From NCBI GenBank assembly GCA_963730225.1, contig CAVSQX010000001.1, positions 992,001 through 1,056,000 of the forward strand: a stretch of DNA of 64,000 bases, given 5' to 3'. This stretch comes from CAVSQX01 sp963730225 (lineage in GTDB: Bacteria > Planctomycetota > Phycisphaerae > Tepidisphaerales > Tepidisphaeraceae). The translations under genes were made by a program, and so were the position numbers. The notes under the pieces were generated by a model. The model did no database searches and was not told where the DNA came from. It was given only the letters and a program-made list of their open reading frames with translations. Below, in pieces: positions 36,478 through 45,131 of the stretch (the first letter of the stretch is position 1; each line of letters opens with the position of its first letter).

Positions 36478-37206
36478 ACCACTTCGCTGGCGAAAGGCCT
36501 CGGCAATCACGATTGCTGCCGCGTGCGAAAGGCTCAGCGATGAAGCGTCGGGGCCCAGCGGAATCGACATCATGCCATCACACAGATTTCGCACCGCCGC
36601 CGACAACCCGCGCTTTTCCCCACCGATGGCCAGCACCGCGGGTTGGGCGAGATTCATTTGATGTATGGAACGTTTGGCGCCGGCCACGCAGCCGAAAATA
36701 CAAATGCCGCGGCGTTGCAGTTTCGTAAGAAGTTCCACGTCGTCGATTTGCACCAGCGGCATTCGCTCATACGCCCCGGATGAGGGCCGGGCGATCTCGA
36801 CGGAGTCCAAATCCCACAGATGTTTTTTGATCAGCACGGAGTGCACGCCCAGTGCATCGGCCGTTCGCAGCACAAAGCCCAGATTTCGGGCATCGTCGAT
36901 TCCTTCAAGCAGCAGAAGCAGCGGAGGCCTGACCAGAGAATCGAGAATGGCAAACAACTGGCCGGCGGTGATTCGCGGCTTGGCCGTAGCGATGGCCAAG
37001 ACACCACCGTGCGTCGCGCCGTGAGCCAGGGAATCCAATTGCCGCCGCTCGATCCGCTTGACCGGGACATTTAATTCAGAGGCCAGATCGAGTAGTTCCT
37101 GTAATTTCTCGGTGTGAGAGCCGTGGGCAACGAGAATGAGCTCGAACCGCCGTTGCCGCGCCCGCAGAGCGGCCAGGACGGATTGTCGGCCTTCCAGATG
37201 CTCCAT
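36433..37206 (-). CDS. rlmB: TrmH/SpoU-family RNA 2'-O-methyltransferase (RlmB-like)
   Basis: A 257-residue SPOUT-class enzyme methylating a ribose 2'-hydroxyl in RNA. It has an N-terminal L30e-like RNA-binding domain (MEHLEGRQSVLAALRARQRRFELILVA) and the trefoil-knot motifs: DDARNLGFVLRTADALGVHSVLI (catalytic Arg), LAIGGEKRGLS and SIPLGPDASSLSLSHAAAIVIAEAF. RlmB (23S G2251) is the best guess; TrmH-type tRNA specificity is the alternative. Its start lies 3 bp after the flotillin-like stop, so it follows that gene in one transcript. Confidence 0.85.
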   Translation of the reverse strand: MEHLEGRQSVLAALRARQRRFELILVAHGSHTEKLQELLDLASELNVPVKRIERRQLDSLAHGATHGGVLAIATAKPRITAGQLFAILDSLVRPPLLLLLEGIDDARNLGFVLRTADALGVHSVLIKKHLWDLDSVEIARPSSGAYERMPLVQIDDVELLTKLQRRGICIFGCVAGAKRSIHQMNLAQPAVLAIGGEKRGLSAAVRNLCDGMMSIPLGPDASSLSLSHAAAIVIAEAFRQRSGSTGRDGENERSAVG

Positions 37207-37209
37207 GCG

Positions 37210-39446
37210 TCAGGACCGCCTGACCATGGCCGGCGGCGGCGGAGGCGCGTCGCCATTCTTGTCGCCCAGCGATTCCATGATCTGCTTGGTCATGCGGTCC
37301 GCGAGTTCCTTCAGCGATGCCATCTCGGGATTGTCGACCGGCGTGAAGCCGCTCTTTTCCGCAACCAGCAGGCTGATGAGAAGTCCCATCATTCCGGTGC
37401 CGGCATTGCCGGCGGTGAGACCAGCATCTCCATTGGTCGCGCCGGCGGCGCCGGTGATGAAAACCCGCTCGGGAACGAGCGGCTGGCTCGCCTTGGAGAG
37501 ATTCTCGGCGACTTTCGCCAAGGCGTACAGGCGCGGATCGCCGAAGCTGGTGATGCTGCGCAGCAGAACGGTGGCGTCGGCCAGACCGACTTGCAGAGCG
37601 CGGGTGGATTCACCGCGGCCGGCGAGAACGCGCGATTGGCTGTCGGCTTGGGCAATCACCACCGTCTGCTCGGCCTGCCGGCGCGAGCGGGCCAATTCGG
37701 CCTCGGGAACGACCACGGTCTGTTCCGCCTGTTTGCGCGAGCGGGCCAGATCGGCGTCGCCTTGATTCTCGGCGATGCGAATCTGCACCTGCGAATTGGT
37801 CAGCTCCGCCTGTTTGGCGGCGATGGCCTGAGCTTCGTTGAGCGAGCGGAGCCTTTCGGCGGCGGCGCGCTGGCGGTCGTAGGTTTCCAACTGCTCGATG
37901 CTGAGCTGTCGGGTGCGAAGCTGTTCGAGCAGCGTTTCGATTTTCCCGCTGCCTTCGGCGGTGTCGGGCTTGCCGATCAGCACGTCGACGCATTCGATGT
38001 CGAACTCGCGGAAGCGCTTTTGCAACTCGGCGCGCGATTCGACCTGAATTTCATCCCGGCGCTGGAGAAGCTCGAGCATGGTTTTTTTGTGGGCCACATC
38101 GCGGAAGTAAGCGCTGAGCATGGGATCGAGCGTCTGGGTGATCAGCCGCTTCACGTCGCCGAAACGCTGAATGACGTTCGGGGCGAGTTGGTAGTCGATG
38201 TGAACGACAATGCTCAGCGGCAGCAACGGCTCGTAGGCATCCTTGGTAACCAGATCGATGGATTTGAGGCTCTCATCGTAATGATGGCTCTCGCTCTTTC
38301 CGGTGATCCAGTGGAGGACGAAATTGGTGGTCGGTACGAGAATCAGCTTGCCGGCGTAAGTGTTGAACGGATATTTGCCGGGACCCAGCGCCTTTCCCAA
38401 ACACCGCGATCGCCGCGCGCAACGCGCTCGCCGTGGCGAAAGGCTTCGCCGGAGACATCGGCGCCCAGCGGGCCGTAGTAGCTGACGACCACGCCGACGT
38501 AGCCGATGGGAACAAGCGTCTTGGCGATGATTTCGATGGTGGCAAACCAGCGGTTGATGAAGTACGTACCGTCGGTCAGCGGAACATATTGTCGGCCGCG
38601 GCGGCCGCCGGCGCGGAGGAAGGCTTCGGGATCCTGGTAGTTGTTGTGATAATTTTCGCTGGCGGCGTCGTTGCCGACGGCGGGCGCGATGATTTCACCG
38701 GGAGCGAGGCTCGGGCCGTCGTGAATGGTGACGATGCCGATGCTGTCGATGTCGATCGGCCGGCCGGGAGTCAGCGGATCTTCGGTTCGCACCGGCGCAC
38801 CGATGACCACGGGATCGAAGCCGTTGATGTCGCGGAGTTCTTTCTGCCAACCGACGATCGCTTCCAGTTCCTGCTTGCCCTGCATCTGGAGGCGATAGAC
38901 GCGATCTTCCGTGATGACGACGAAAAGCGCGAGATTGATGGCGTAGACGCCTTCACGGAGGATGGCGCGTTGCCGCCCGCGTTGGCCGGCGGGGCCAGGA
39001 TTCTTGCCCTGGCCGAGGAACGCGCGGGAATCCTGAAAGTTGTTGCACTCGACGAATCGGCCCAGCGTCTGGCTCGGCGAGAGCGGCTCGCCGTCGCGGG
39101 CATAGACGTAACCGATTTTTCCCTGCCCTATCGTCACCAGCGGCGCTTTGTGAATTCGATACTGTATTGGCCAGAGGAACCGGTGGATGCCGCCGCGGAG
39201 AAGATCGGACTGATATCCAGCTTCACCGTTGACGGCAACGATGCGCCCGTTGCCGATCGAACCGCTGCCGGACCAAAGCTTCTCGACGACGCCGACCATG
39301 TTGTTGGGGATGGATCGCAGTCCCAGAAGGATCCAGAGCAGGATCGGAGCGAATACGACAATCAAAACTCCCCAGACAACGGCATCGGGAAGACCGGTGG
39401 GATTGACGCCCAGAAACGAAGCGAAAATTGCGTGCGTGCCCGTCAT
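37210..39446 (-). CDS. Flotillin-like SPFH/band-7 protein, frame-disrupted
   Basis: About 745 residues if one base is added. The N-terminus has a membrane segment (VVWGVLIVVFAPILLWILLGLRSIPNNMVGVVEKLW). A long SPFH region follows (QSDLLRGGIHRFLWPIQYRIHKAPLVTI, then SYYGPLGADVSGE), and a flotillin-type coiled coil rich in Ala/Glu/Gln (EQLETYDRQRAAAERLRSLNEAQAIAAKQAEL). The frame changes at the C3 run 38396-38398 (plus strand); C4 restores GVWGKALGPGKYPFNTYAGKL. Such proteins scaffold membrane microdomains. rlmB lies 3 bp downstream. Confidence 0.82.
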
Positions 39447-39489
39447 GTCAGCCTCCGAGGAAGGGACGTGGAACGGAAACTGCGCCGGA

Positions 39490-40605
39490 TTATAGCGGGA
39501 TCAAAGAGCCAAGGCGAAAAAAGGGGAACGACGAATGAGGTACTTCGTAGATCATTCGGGAATTTGCGCTGATCCGATTTTCCGCCTTGGGCAGGCGAAG
39601 TTCGGACCGCGGCGGAGCGGTGGAGGCGCGGACAATCAGATCTTCGGGGACTCGAATTTCGGTTCCCTGATGGGCCCGTGGAGAAAGCAGGCCGTTGAGA
39701 AGAAGATCCGCGCCGATTCGGCCCATCTCGCGGCCGGAGACGGCGACGGCCGTCAGCGGGGGAGCAAGCAAGGCAACGGGGAAAACATCATTGAAACAGA
39801 TCAGGCTGAAGTCGGCGGGAATGCGCAGATTCATCGCGTCGGCCGCGCCAACCAGCATTACGGCGATGTGATGATCGTAAGTGATGACGGCGGTGGCGTT
39901 GTCTTCGATGACGGCGCTGCGGAGAAAATCGGTGGCGGAGGAAAATGGCGTGTCGTGGCCCGCCACCAGCCGCATGGAGCGCTTGCGGACGCCGGCCAGA
40001 AGCGTCTCGTAACGGTCGGTGACGCTGTAGTGGCTGAAATAGGTGGCGCGGGCGTTGGCGTAGGCGATGCGCTTGTGGCCAAGCTGTTGAAGATGTTCGA
40101 TGGCTCGGTTGGCGCCCATCACATCGTCGGCCAACACGTAGGCGACGGGGTTGCCGACTCGCTCGTTGACGCAAACATAGGGAACACGGCGGCGGTCGAG
40201 TTCCTTGACGGTTTCGGACTTGGGGGCCTGCATCAGGATCGCGCCATCGAAACGCCAGAAGGGAAGAGCGCGCTCCAGATCGCTGATGGCGCTGAGCTCG
40301 AAGAAGACATCGTATCCGCCGGCGTGCAGAACTTCGGCCAAACCTTCGATCAGCGATTCGTTAATTCCTTCGGCGACGTGCGTTTGCGGGGAAGCAAAAA
40401 GGCCGACGATGCGCGTGCTGCGGCGATTGAGATTGCGGGCGGCCAGATCGGGGACGTAGCCGAGCTTGCGGGCGGTGTCGAGAATTTTTTCGCGGACCGC
40501 CTCGCTGGCGGAGAATTTTTGCTTGCCGTTGAGAACGCGGCTGACCGTGGCGGGGGTTACGCCACAGAGCTTGGCCACGTCGGTGATCGTCGGACGGTTC
40601 CCCAT
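39490..40605 (-). CDS. LacI-family transcriptional regulator, probable repressor of the xylan genes
   Basis: A 371-residue regulator. The N-terminal helix-turn-helix is NRPTITDVAKLCGVTPATVSRVLNGKQKFS with a standard hinge (KLGYVPDLAARNLNRRSTRIVGLF). A periplasmic-binding-protein effector domain covers about 60-330. The start at 40605 gives the usual LacI N-terminus. About 35 residues beyond the normal end (PPRSELRLPKAENRISANS) are unusual. It neighbours the GH10 xylanase. Four palindromes GGTAAWCGWTTACC further along are of the length and symmetry LacI proteins bind; linking them to this gene is inference. I see no such site before the gene itself. Confidence 0.88.
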   Translation of the reverse strand: MGNRPTITDVAKLCGVTPATVSRVLNGKQKFSASEAVREKILDTARKLGYVPDLAARNLNRRSTRIVGLFASPQTHVAEGINESLIEGLAEVLHAGGYDVFFELSAISDLERALPFWRFDGAILMQAPKSETVKELDRRRVPYVCVNERVGNPVAYVLADDVMGANRAIEHLQQLGHKRIAYANARATYFSHYSVTDRYETLLAGVRKRSMRLVAGHDTPFSSATDFLRSAVIEDNATAVITYDHHIAVMLVGAADAMNLRIPADFSLICFNDVFPVALLAPPLTAVAVSGREMGRIGADLLLNGLLSPRAHQGTEIRVPEDLIVRASTAPPRSELRLPKAENRISANSRMIYEVPHSSFPFFRLGSLIPL

Positions 40606-40686
40606 GGGGGGAAGTATATCATGACTGGGGTCGAAACCATTCATGGGAAAAGCCAGCCCGCCCGGCCCGGTGGGCCGGCATAAACG

Positions 40687-42474
40687 TCAGGGGATCGATA
40701 CCTCGGCCCGTGCGCCGCTGTGTGTGAGATCGACGGAATCGGTTTTGGTTTTGTCGGTGGTGATGGCGTAGGCGCCGAAGAATCCGCGAAAATGGGCCTG
40801 GCCCTGGGAATCTGTGGTGGTTGTGACATCGGTTTGCCATTGATGATGGACGAGATCGATGTACATCTGGCCATGGGGCCGCAGCGTCCAGTCGTCGGCG
40901 TAGAGCGCTCCCTGAGGCCGCCAATGCCGCTTGGACCAGAAACCCCAGAGCGTGATTCCTTTCACACTGGGCTCCGAAAATACAGCGATGAGATAATCGC
41001 GCAGGTAATCCGCCTGGAGTTGTCGGTCCGTCAGATCGAGACTCACTTCCGTCGATTCGATGGGCAAACCCAACTCGCTGAAATGATCGAGCACGTGAAT
41101 AATCTGCGCCGGCGCGGGCAGATCGGTGCCGAAATGGGATTGAACGCCGATGCCGCCCAGCGGCGCGCCGTTTTTCTGGAGATACTGGATGGTGCTGTAG
41201 TACGCGTCGCGGTGACTGTTGACCTCGCCCCCCTCGACGATGCCGTAATCGTTGATGAATAGCGCGGAAGTGGGATCAGACTGGTGAGCGAGATTGAACC
41301 ACTCGAGCATGATGCTACGGCCGCCCAGCGCGTCGACCAGATCATGATTGGCGTAAACTTCATTGACCACATCCCACTGAAAACACTGGCCGCGGAAGTG
41401 GGTCATCATGAGCGTGATGTGATCGTCGATGCGGCGGCGCAGCTCGGGCGGATCGTTGGCGAACTGCTGGAGTTGCCTGGGCGACCAGTGCCAACTGGGC
41501 CAAACCAAGTTGTGCCCGCGCACGGCGATGTGATGCGCCCGCAGCCAATCCATCGCCTGATCCACCTGCGGCGGAATGCCGTCCCAGGTGGCGTACCACT
41601 TCATGTCGTTCTCGAACGTGGCCTGGTTAAAAAGCTCGGCGACGGTCTTTTGGTATTGAATATCATCGGGTGAATCTCCCAACAGATCGGCGGCGACAAC
41701 ACACGTGCCCCAACCGAAGGCGTGGCGCTGAAGCACGGCGTGGATCGGGGCTCCGATCGTCGGTTTACCGGACGAATCGGTCACCTGGATGGTGAAATCG
41801 CCTTTGCGGATTTGCTCGATCCGAGCCAACGCCTGGGCACGCCAAGGGGCATTGGGATCATGCCCGACGTAGTCCTTGCTCGTGCGCGGCAGCGTTTCCA
41901 GCTTGGCATCGGGCCCGAGGTCGAGCAGTTCGATGCCGCCGATTTCGACGGTCTGACGATCAAATCCTTCGAAAAACGCGATCTGGCCCTGTCCGGTAGG
42001 AACAGCGCGGCGGGCGCAGAACGGAAGAAAACATTCCTTCCACTGCCCGCCAGCGCTGACGCGGAGTTCGGCCATTGGATCGGAATTACCGGCGCCGAAA
42101 ATGAATCGCGTGAAACCCTGAGCGGTCGCTGATTCGTCGCAGCGCAGGAAAAAATGCGCGAGAAGCACATCGTTGGCGGCGACGGCGCCGGTGGTCGCGG
42201 AAATCAATTCGCTGTTCGACTCGGCCGTCGCACCGGAATCAGTGGAGATTTTCATCGCTTGCGTGAAGCTCTTACCATCGACCGACACCGGTGCAACGTG
42301 GCAGAGATTCGCTTGCGAGCCTGTCACGTGAAGGGCGTTGAGAACATCGGCGCCGAGCAGAGACTTTCCCGACGGGACAGGGTCCGCGGCAAAGGCGAAG
42401 GAAGCTATACCGCAGACCAGCGCCGCGGCCAGAGTTCCACGCTGCCGCCACTGGGGTTTGGATCGGCGGAGCAT
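40687..42474 (-). CDS. Exported GH10 endo-beta-1,4-xylanase
   Basis: A 595-residue protein with a signal peptide (TLAAALVCGIASFAFAA). An N-terminal beta-sandwich region (about 30-200) could bind carbohydrate, and the GH10 barrel occupies about 205-595. GH10 marks are HAFGWGTCVVA, FNQATFENDMKWYATWDG, HHIAVRGHNLVWPSWHW, CFQWDVVNEVYANHDLV with the acid/base Glu372, and LPIESTEVSLDL with nucleophile Glu476. It cleaves xylan backbones. It starts only 8 bp after the prepilin-like gene and must share its LacI-type promoter, so xylanase and pilin-like protein are made together. Confidence 0.95.
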   Translation of the reverse strand: MLRRSKPQWRQRGTLAAALVCGIASFAFAADPVPSGKSLLGADVLNALHVTGSQANLCHVAPVSVDGKSFTQAMKISTDSGATAESNSELISATTGAVAANDVLLAHFFLRCDESATAQGFTRFIFGAGNSDPMAELRVSAGGQWKECFLPFCARRAVPTGQGQIAFFEGFDRQTVEIGGIELLDLGPDAKLETLPRTSKDYVGHDPNAPWRAQALARIEQIRKGDFTIQVTDSSGKPTIGAPIHAVLQRHAFGWGTCVVAADLLGDSPDDIQYQKTVAELFNQATFENDMKWYATWDGIPPQVDQAMDWLRAHHIAVRGHNLVWPSWHWSPRQLQQFANDPPELRRRIDDHITLMMTHFRGQCFQWDVVNEVYANHDLVDALGGRSIMLEWFNLAHQSDPTSALFINDYGIVEGGEVNSHRDAYYSTIQYLQKNGAPLGGIGVQSHFGTDLPAPAQIIHVLDHFSELGLPIESTEVSLDLTDRQLQADYLRDYLIAVFSEPSVKGITLWGFWSKRHWRPQGALYADDWTLRPHGQMYIDLVHHQWQTDVTTTTDSQGQAHFRGFFGAYAITTDKTKTDSVDLTHSGARAEVSIP

Positions 42475-42482
42475 AGTGGCGG

Positions 42483-43502
42483 TTAGTAGTTTGGGTTCAC
42501 GTAGATGTTCTTGCGCAGAAGGGAGGTCGTTGCATTAACGGTGGTCGTGCCGGTTTTAATCATCTTGAGCGTAAAGCTCTCAACATGGCCATCGACCATC
42601 AGCACGTTACACACTGTGTTATTCAAGTGACGAAAGCGAATGTTGTTGGGATTCGCGGAGGTATCGGTATTCCAATACTTGGCCGCGGGGCTAGCTGTCG
42701 CGCCGGCGGGAGTCATATCGATTTGATCATTCGGGCGCAGACCCGTGTTGGCGGGGAGTGAATAGTCATCGGTGAAATAGGTGGTTCCCGATCCATATGA
42801 GTTGCTGCCCGGGTAAAAAAGGCGCCAGCCATCCATGGATCCGGCAACAGGGTAAGTGTACCAAGGACCCCAACTGAGCGCGTCGGCGTCGGTGACACCG
42901 ACTTGCGTGTTCGGGGCCAGCGAATCATCAAACACGATGCCGATTTCCGCGCTTCGCTTGATGTTGGATTGGTGATACGGGACCGGCCATCTGCCGGTAA
43001 CGGCATCTCGAACAACATTGTTGTCCAGAACCGGCATCAATCGCGGATTGCAAGCGTAATGGCCGATGGTTATCCATCCCTGGCCGGGCGCGTCAGGGCA
43101 CAGAAAAGTCTGCCTGCTGATCTGCATCAGCACGTTGGCGTTGGCGACTTCGTTGTAGCTGTTCCCATTCTTCCCGTTCATCGTGTACTGGAGCAGATTG
43201 ACCCAATTCGAAGCTAACACGGTATTGGGTTGATTGCTGGTTGATACGAAACCGGTTTGCGAATTGTAGTACCCGTCCCACACCCCAAACGGCAGGACGC
43301 CTTTGCTGTCGATGCAATAGATGGCCAGCATCTGACCAATGCTGTGCAAATTGGCCTGGCACTTCAGAGAATTGGACTGCTGGCGGGCTTTGTTTAGCGC
43401 GGGGAGGAGAATCGAGATCAGCAAAGCGATGATCCCAATGACAACCAGCAGTTCAACTAATGTAAAACCCGAGAAGCGAGAGGCGTTTTTGGCGCTCCGC
43501 AT
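42483..43502 (-). CDS. Type II secretion/prepilin-like protein with DUF1559-type tail (module 1)
   Basis: A 339-residue protein with a prepilin-type N-terminus, GFTLVELLVVIGIIALLISILLPALNKARQQ; the peptidase would cut after Gly of SGF. A long surface domain follows, and the end carries HLNNTVCNVLMVDGHVESF, the H-x(n)-DG signature of the planctomycete prepilin-like family. I chose ATG 43502 because AGGAG lies upstream with the usual spacing; an ATG at 43565 falls inside the operator. First gene of the operon with GH10. The role of these proteins is unclear; surface filaments or secretion pseudopili are the usual proposals. Confidence 0.88.
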   Translation of the reverse strand: MRSAKNASRFSGFTLVELLVVIGIIALLISILLPALNKARQQSNSLKCQANLHSIGQMLAIYCIDSKGVLPFGVWDGYYNSQTGFVSTSNQPNTVLASNWVNLLQYTMNGKNGNSYNEVANANVLMQISRQTFLCPDAPGQGWITIGHYACNPRLMPVLDNNVVRDAVTGRWPVPYHQSNIKRSAEIGIVFDDSLAPNTQVGVTDADALSWGPWYTYPVAGSMDGWRLFYPGSNSYGSGTTYFTDDYSLPANTGLRPNDQIDMTPAGATASPAAKYWNTDTSANPNNIRFRHLNNTVCNVLMVDGHVESFTLKMIKTGTTTVNATTSLLRKNIYVNPNY

Positions 43503-43564
43503 TGGTTTCTCCTGCATGTCCGCCAGCGGCTCGACGAGGGAAGCATTCCTCGCCGCCAGTTCCA

Positions 43565-43580
43565 AGGTAAACGTTTACCT
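43565..43580. promoter_or_regulatory. LacI-type operator 1
   Basis: AGGTAAACGTTTACCT is a perfect 16-bp palindrome, 62 bases before the prepilin-like ATG. It touches the -10 box of the minus-strand promoter, an ideal place for a repressor. Confidence 0.85.
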
Positions 43581-43609
43581 ATCGTAACGGGTTGGGTCTA
43601 CGTGGTCAA
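43581..43609 (-). promoter_or_regulatory. Promoter of the prepilin-GH10 operon
   Basis: On the minus strand TTGACC (43609-43604), 17 bases, then TACGAT (43586-43581) form a sigma70-like promoter. Operator 1 follows without a gap. Confidence 0.75.
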
Positions 43610-43713
43610 GAAGATTTCGCTCTTTTTTCAAGGTGCTCAGCCCAGGCTAGTTGGCTGTACCGACTGGGATATCTGGGGAGAATATGAAAACAAACATAAA
43701 AAGCGAATTTTTC

Positions 43714-43741
43714 TTGACGAGCCCCGACCAGCTGATATATT
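43714..43741 (+). promoter_or_regulatory. Promoter of the PEP-CTERM gene
   Basis: TTGACG (43714-43719), 16 bases, then TATATT (43736-43741). Operator 2 begins one base later, over the expected transcription start. Confidence 0.75.
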
Positions 43742-43742
43742 T

Positions 43743-43758
43743 GGGTAATCGTTTACCC
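43743..43758. promoter_or_regulatory. LacI-type operator 2
   Basis: GGGTAATCGTTTACCC has symmetric GGGTAA/TTACCC arms around a CG centre with one asymmetric pair. It directly follows the plus-strand -10 box. Confidence 0.82.
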
Positions 43759-43870
43759 ATGGGCGTGGAGTGCTGATTCCAAGCTTGTGGGTTCGATCGG
43801 AGTGGACGCAGAAACTCACTTCAGCCGCAGAGTCAGCCGGTTGGCTGGCGGCAAACTTATGGAGGGTCGC

Positions 43871-44899
43871 ATGAATAGGTCACCTAGGCGGTTCGTAGCT
43901 CCAATTTGCGCCGCGGCAATTGCCGGCGCTTTGAGCTATGGGCCCACTGTATTTGGTTCAACGGGCAATTTCTCCAGCCCGCTGACCAATGCATTTTTAT
44001 CCGTTGACATTAACGGCGGGCCGCTCACCAGCGCGGTAACCCCCACCAACGGTTACAACGACAACACCAGCGCCGGCGCTTTTTCGGCCGACAATTTTGG
44101 TGTCGTATGGACGCCTTGGGGCGGAAACGCCTACGCCGGCGGTGATGGAACGCAGTTGCCGTCGAGCCAATCGCCGACCGTCGTTTCGGCATCGAGCATT
44201 TCGAAGACCTTTTCGATCAACGGCCCCCCCGTCACCGACAACACGTATTTTAATCCGCCGTTCCTGGGGCAAACGACGATCCAACCGGTAACGGCGACAA
44301 TCAGCATCGACACGACGAACAACACATCGCAATATGCACAGGTGGGTGGCGTGGCTTCGATGAACTCGCGCGACCGCGGGACTCCAACCGGTGCAAACGG
44401 CTTGAACGACAGCGACATGTTCCGCGATCTGCTTTTCGCCGGCGGCAGCGGCAGCAACGTGCAGGGAACCAATTTCATTCAGGTTCTGTTCGGAGGATTG
44501 ACCCCCGGACAGAGCTACGAAATTGCGATGTATTCGTACGATTCTTCCGGCGGCCACACCACCAACTGGACCGATGTGGCCCCCACTACTTCCGGTGGGC
44601 TGGATGGATGGTGGGCGTCTTCGCCCGCGGGTAATAACACGTTCACGGCACCGACGGAACAGTCCATCACATGGACCTCAGGCACGACCCCCGCACCGGC
44701 GATCTTCGACGAAGTCGCTAACAGCAATGGCCTGGTCACGCTGTGGGCCTGGGGTGGCAATGGCGTTACTGGAAATCAAAGCTCCGACACCACGTATGTG
44801 AACGGTTTCCAGATTGCCGCCGTACCGGAGCCTGGTTCGATAGGCTTGCTCGCATTGTCTAGCATCGGGTTGATCGCTCGCCGACGTCGCAGGGAGTGA
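43871..44899 (+). CDS. PEP-CTERM surface or exported protein
   Basis: A 342-residue protein with a signal peptide (RRFVAPICAAAIAGALSYGPTVFG). A Thr/Asn/Gly-rich mature domain follows (TFSINGPPVTDNTYFNPPFLGQT, then FIQVLFGGLTPGQSYEIAMYSYD). The C-terminal sorting signal is AAVPEPGSIGLLALSSIGLIARRRRRE. PEP-CTERM tails are recognised by an exosortase and direct proteins to the outer surface. It lies between operators 2 and 3 with its own promoter, so it should be induced with the xylan genes. GGAGGG precedes the ATG at 43871. The specific function is unknown. Confidence 0.85.
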   Translation: MNRSPRRFVAPICAAAIAGALSYGPTVFGSTGNFSSPLTNAFLSVDINGGPLTSAVTPTNGYNDNTSAGAFSADNFGVVWTPWGGNAYAGGDGTQLPSSQSPTVVSASSISKTFSINGPPVTDNTYFNPPFLGQTTIQPVTATISIDTTNNTSQYAQVGGVASMNSRDRGTPTGANGLNDSDMFRDLLFAGGSGSNVQGTNFIQVLFGGLTPGQSYEIAMYSYDSSGGHTTNWTDVAPTTSGGLDGWWASSPAGNNTFTAPTEQSITWTSGTTPAPAIFDEVANSNGLVTLWAWGGNGVTGNQSSDTTYVNGFQIAAVPEPGSIGLLALSSIGLIARRRRRE

Positions 44900-44960
44900 T
44901 GGCAGTTGAAAAAGAGCGGCCGGCGCAGTTCTGGGGAGTTGCGCCGTGCCGTGATACATT

Positions 44961-45006
44961 GTTGCCAACCGCCGATCGCATCTGATCGGCGGTTGGCAAC
45001 TTTTTT
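44961..45006 (+). terminator. Rho-independent terminator of the PEP-CTERM gene
   Basis: A perfect 17-bp stem (GTTGCCAACCGCCGATC paired with 44984-45000), a six-base loop and TTTTTT at 45001-45006. It lies 62 bp after the stop codon and isolates this gene from the GH52 gene. Confidence 0.92.
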
Positions 45007-45065
45007 GCTGCCGCGTCTCAGCATCCGCTTGCACTCGCACAGATCAAGCAAGAAAACAGTAGCGG

Positions 45066-45093
45066 TTGGGCACGAAAGGGGCTAAGATATCCT
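45066..45093 (+). promoter_or_regulatory. Possible promoter of the GH52 gene
   Basis: TTGGGC (45066-45071), 16 bases, then TATCCT (45088-45093), ending five bases before operator 3. It is weaker than the other three promoters. Confidence 0.5.
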
Positions 45094-45098
45094 GTCGT

Positions 45099-45114
45099 AG
45101 GTAAACGATTACCC
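45099..45114. promoter_or_regulatory. LacI-type operator 3
   Basis: AGGTAAACGATTACCC, matching the shared core GGTAAWCGWTTACC, lies 17 bases before the GH52 start codon. Confidence 0.82.
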
Positions 45115-45131
45115 ATTCCTGGAGATGGCCC

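Noticed and set aside
43502..43565. ATG at 43565 as start of the module 1 prepilin-like protein
   Set aside because: It lies within operator 1 and at the expected transcription start, and adds residues before the leader; ATG 43502 has a good AGGAG.
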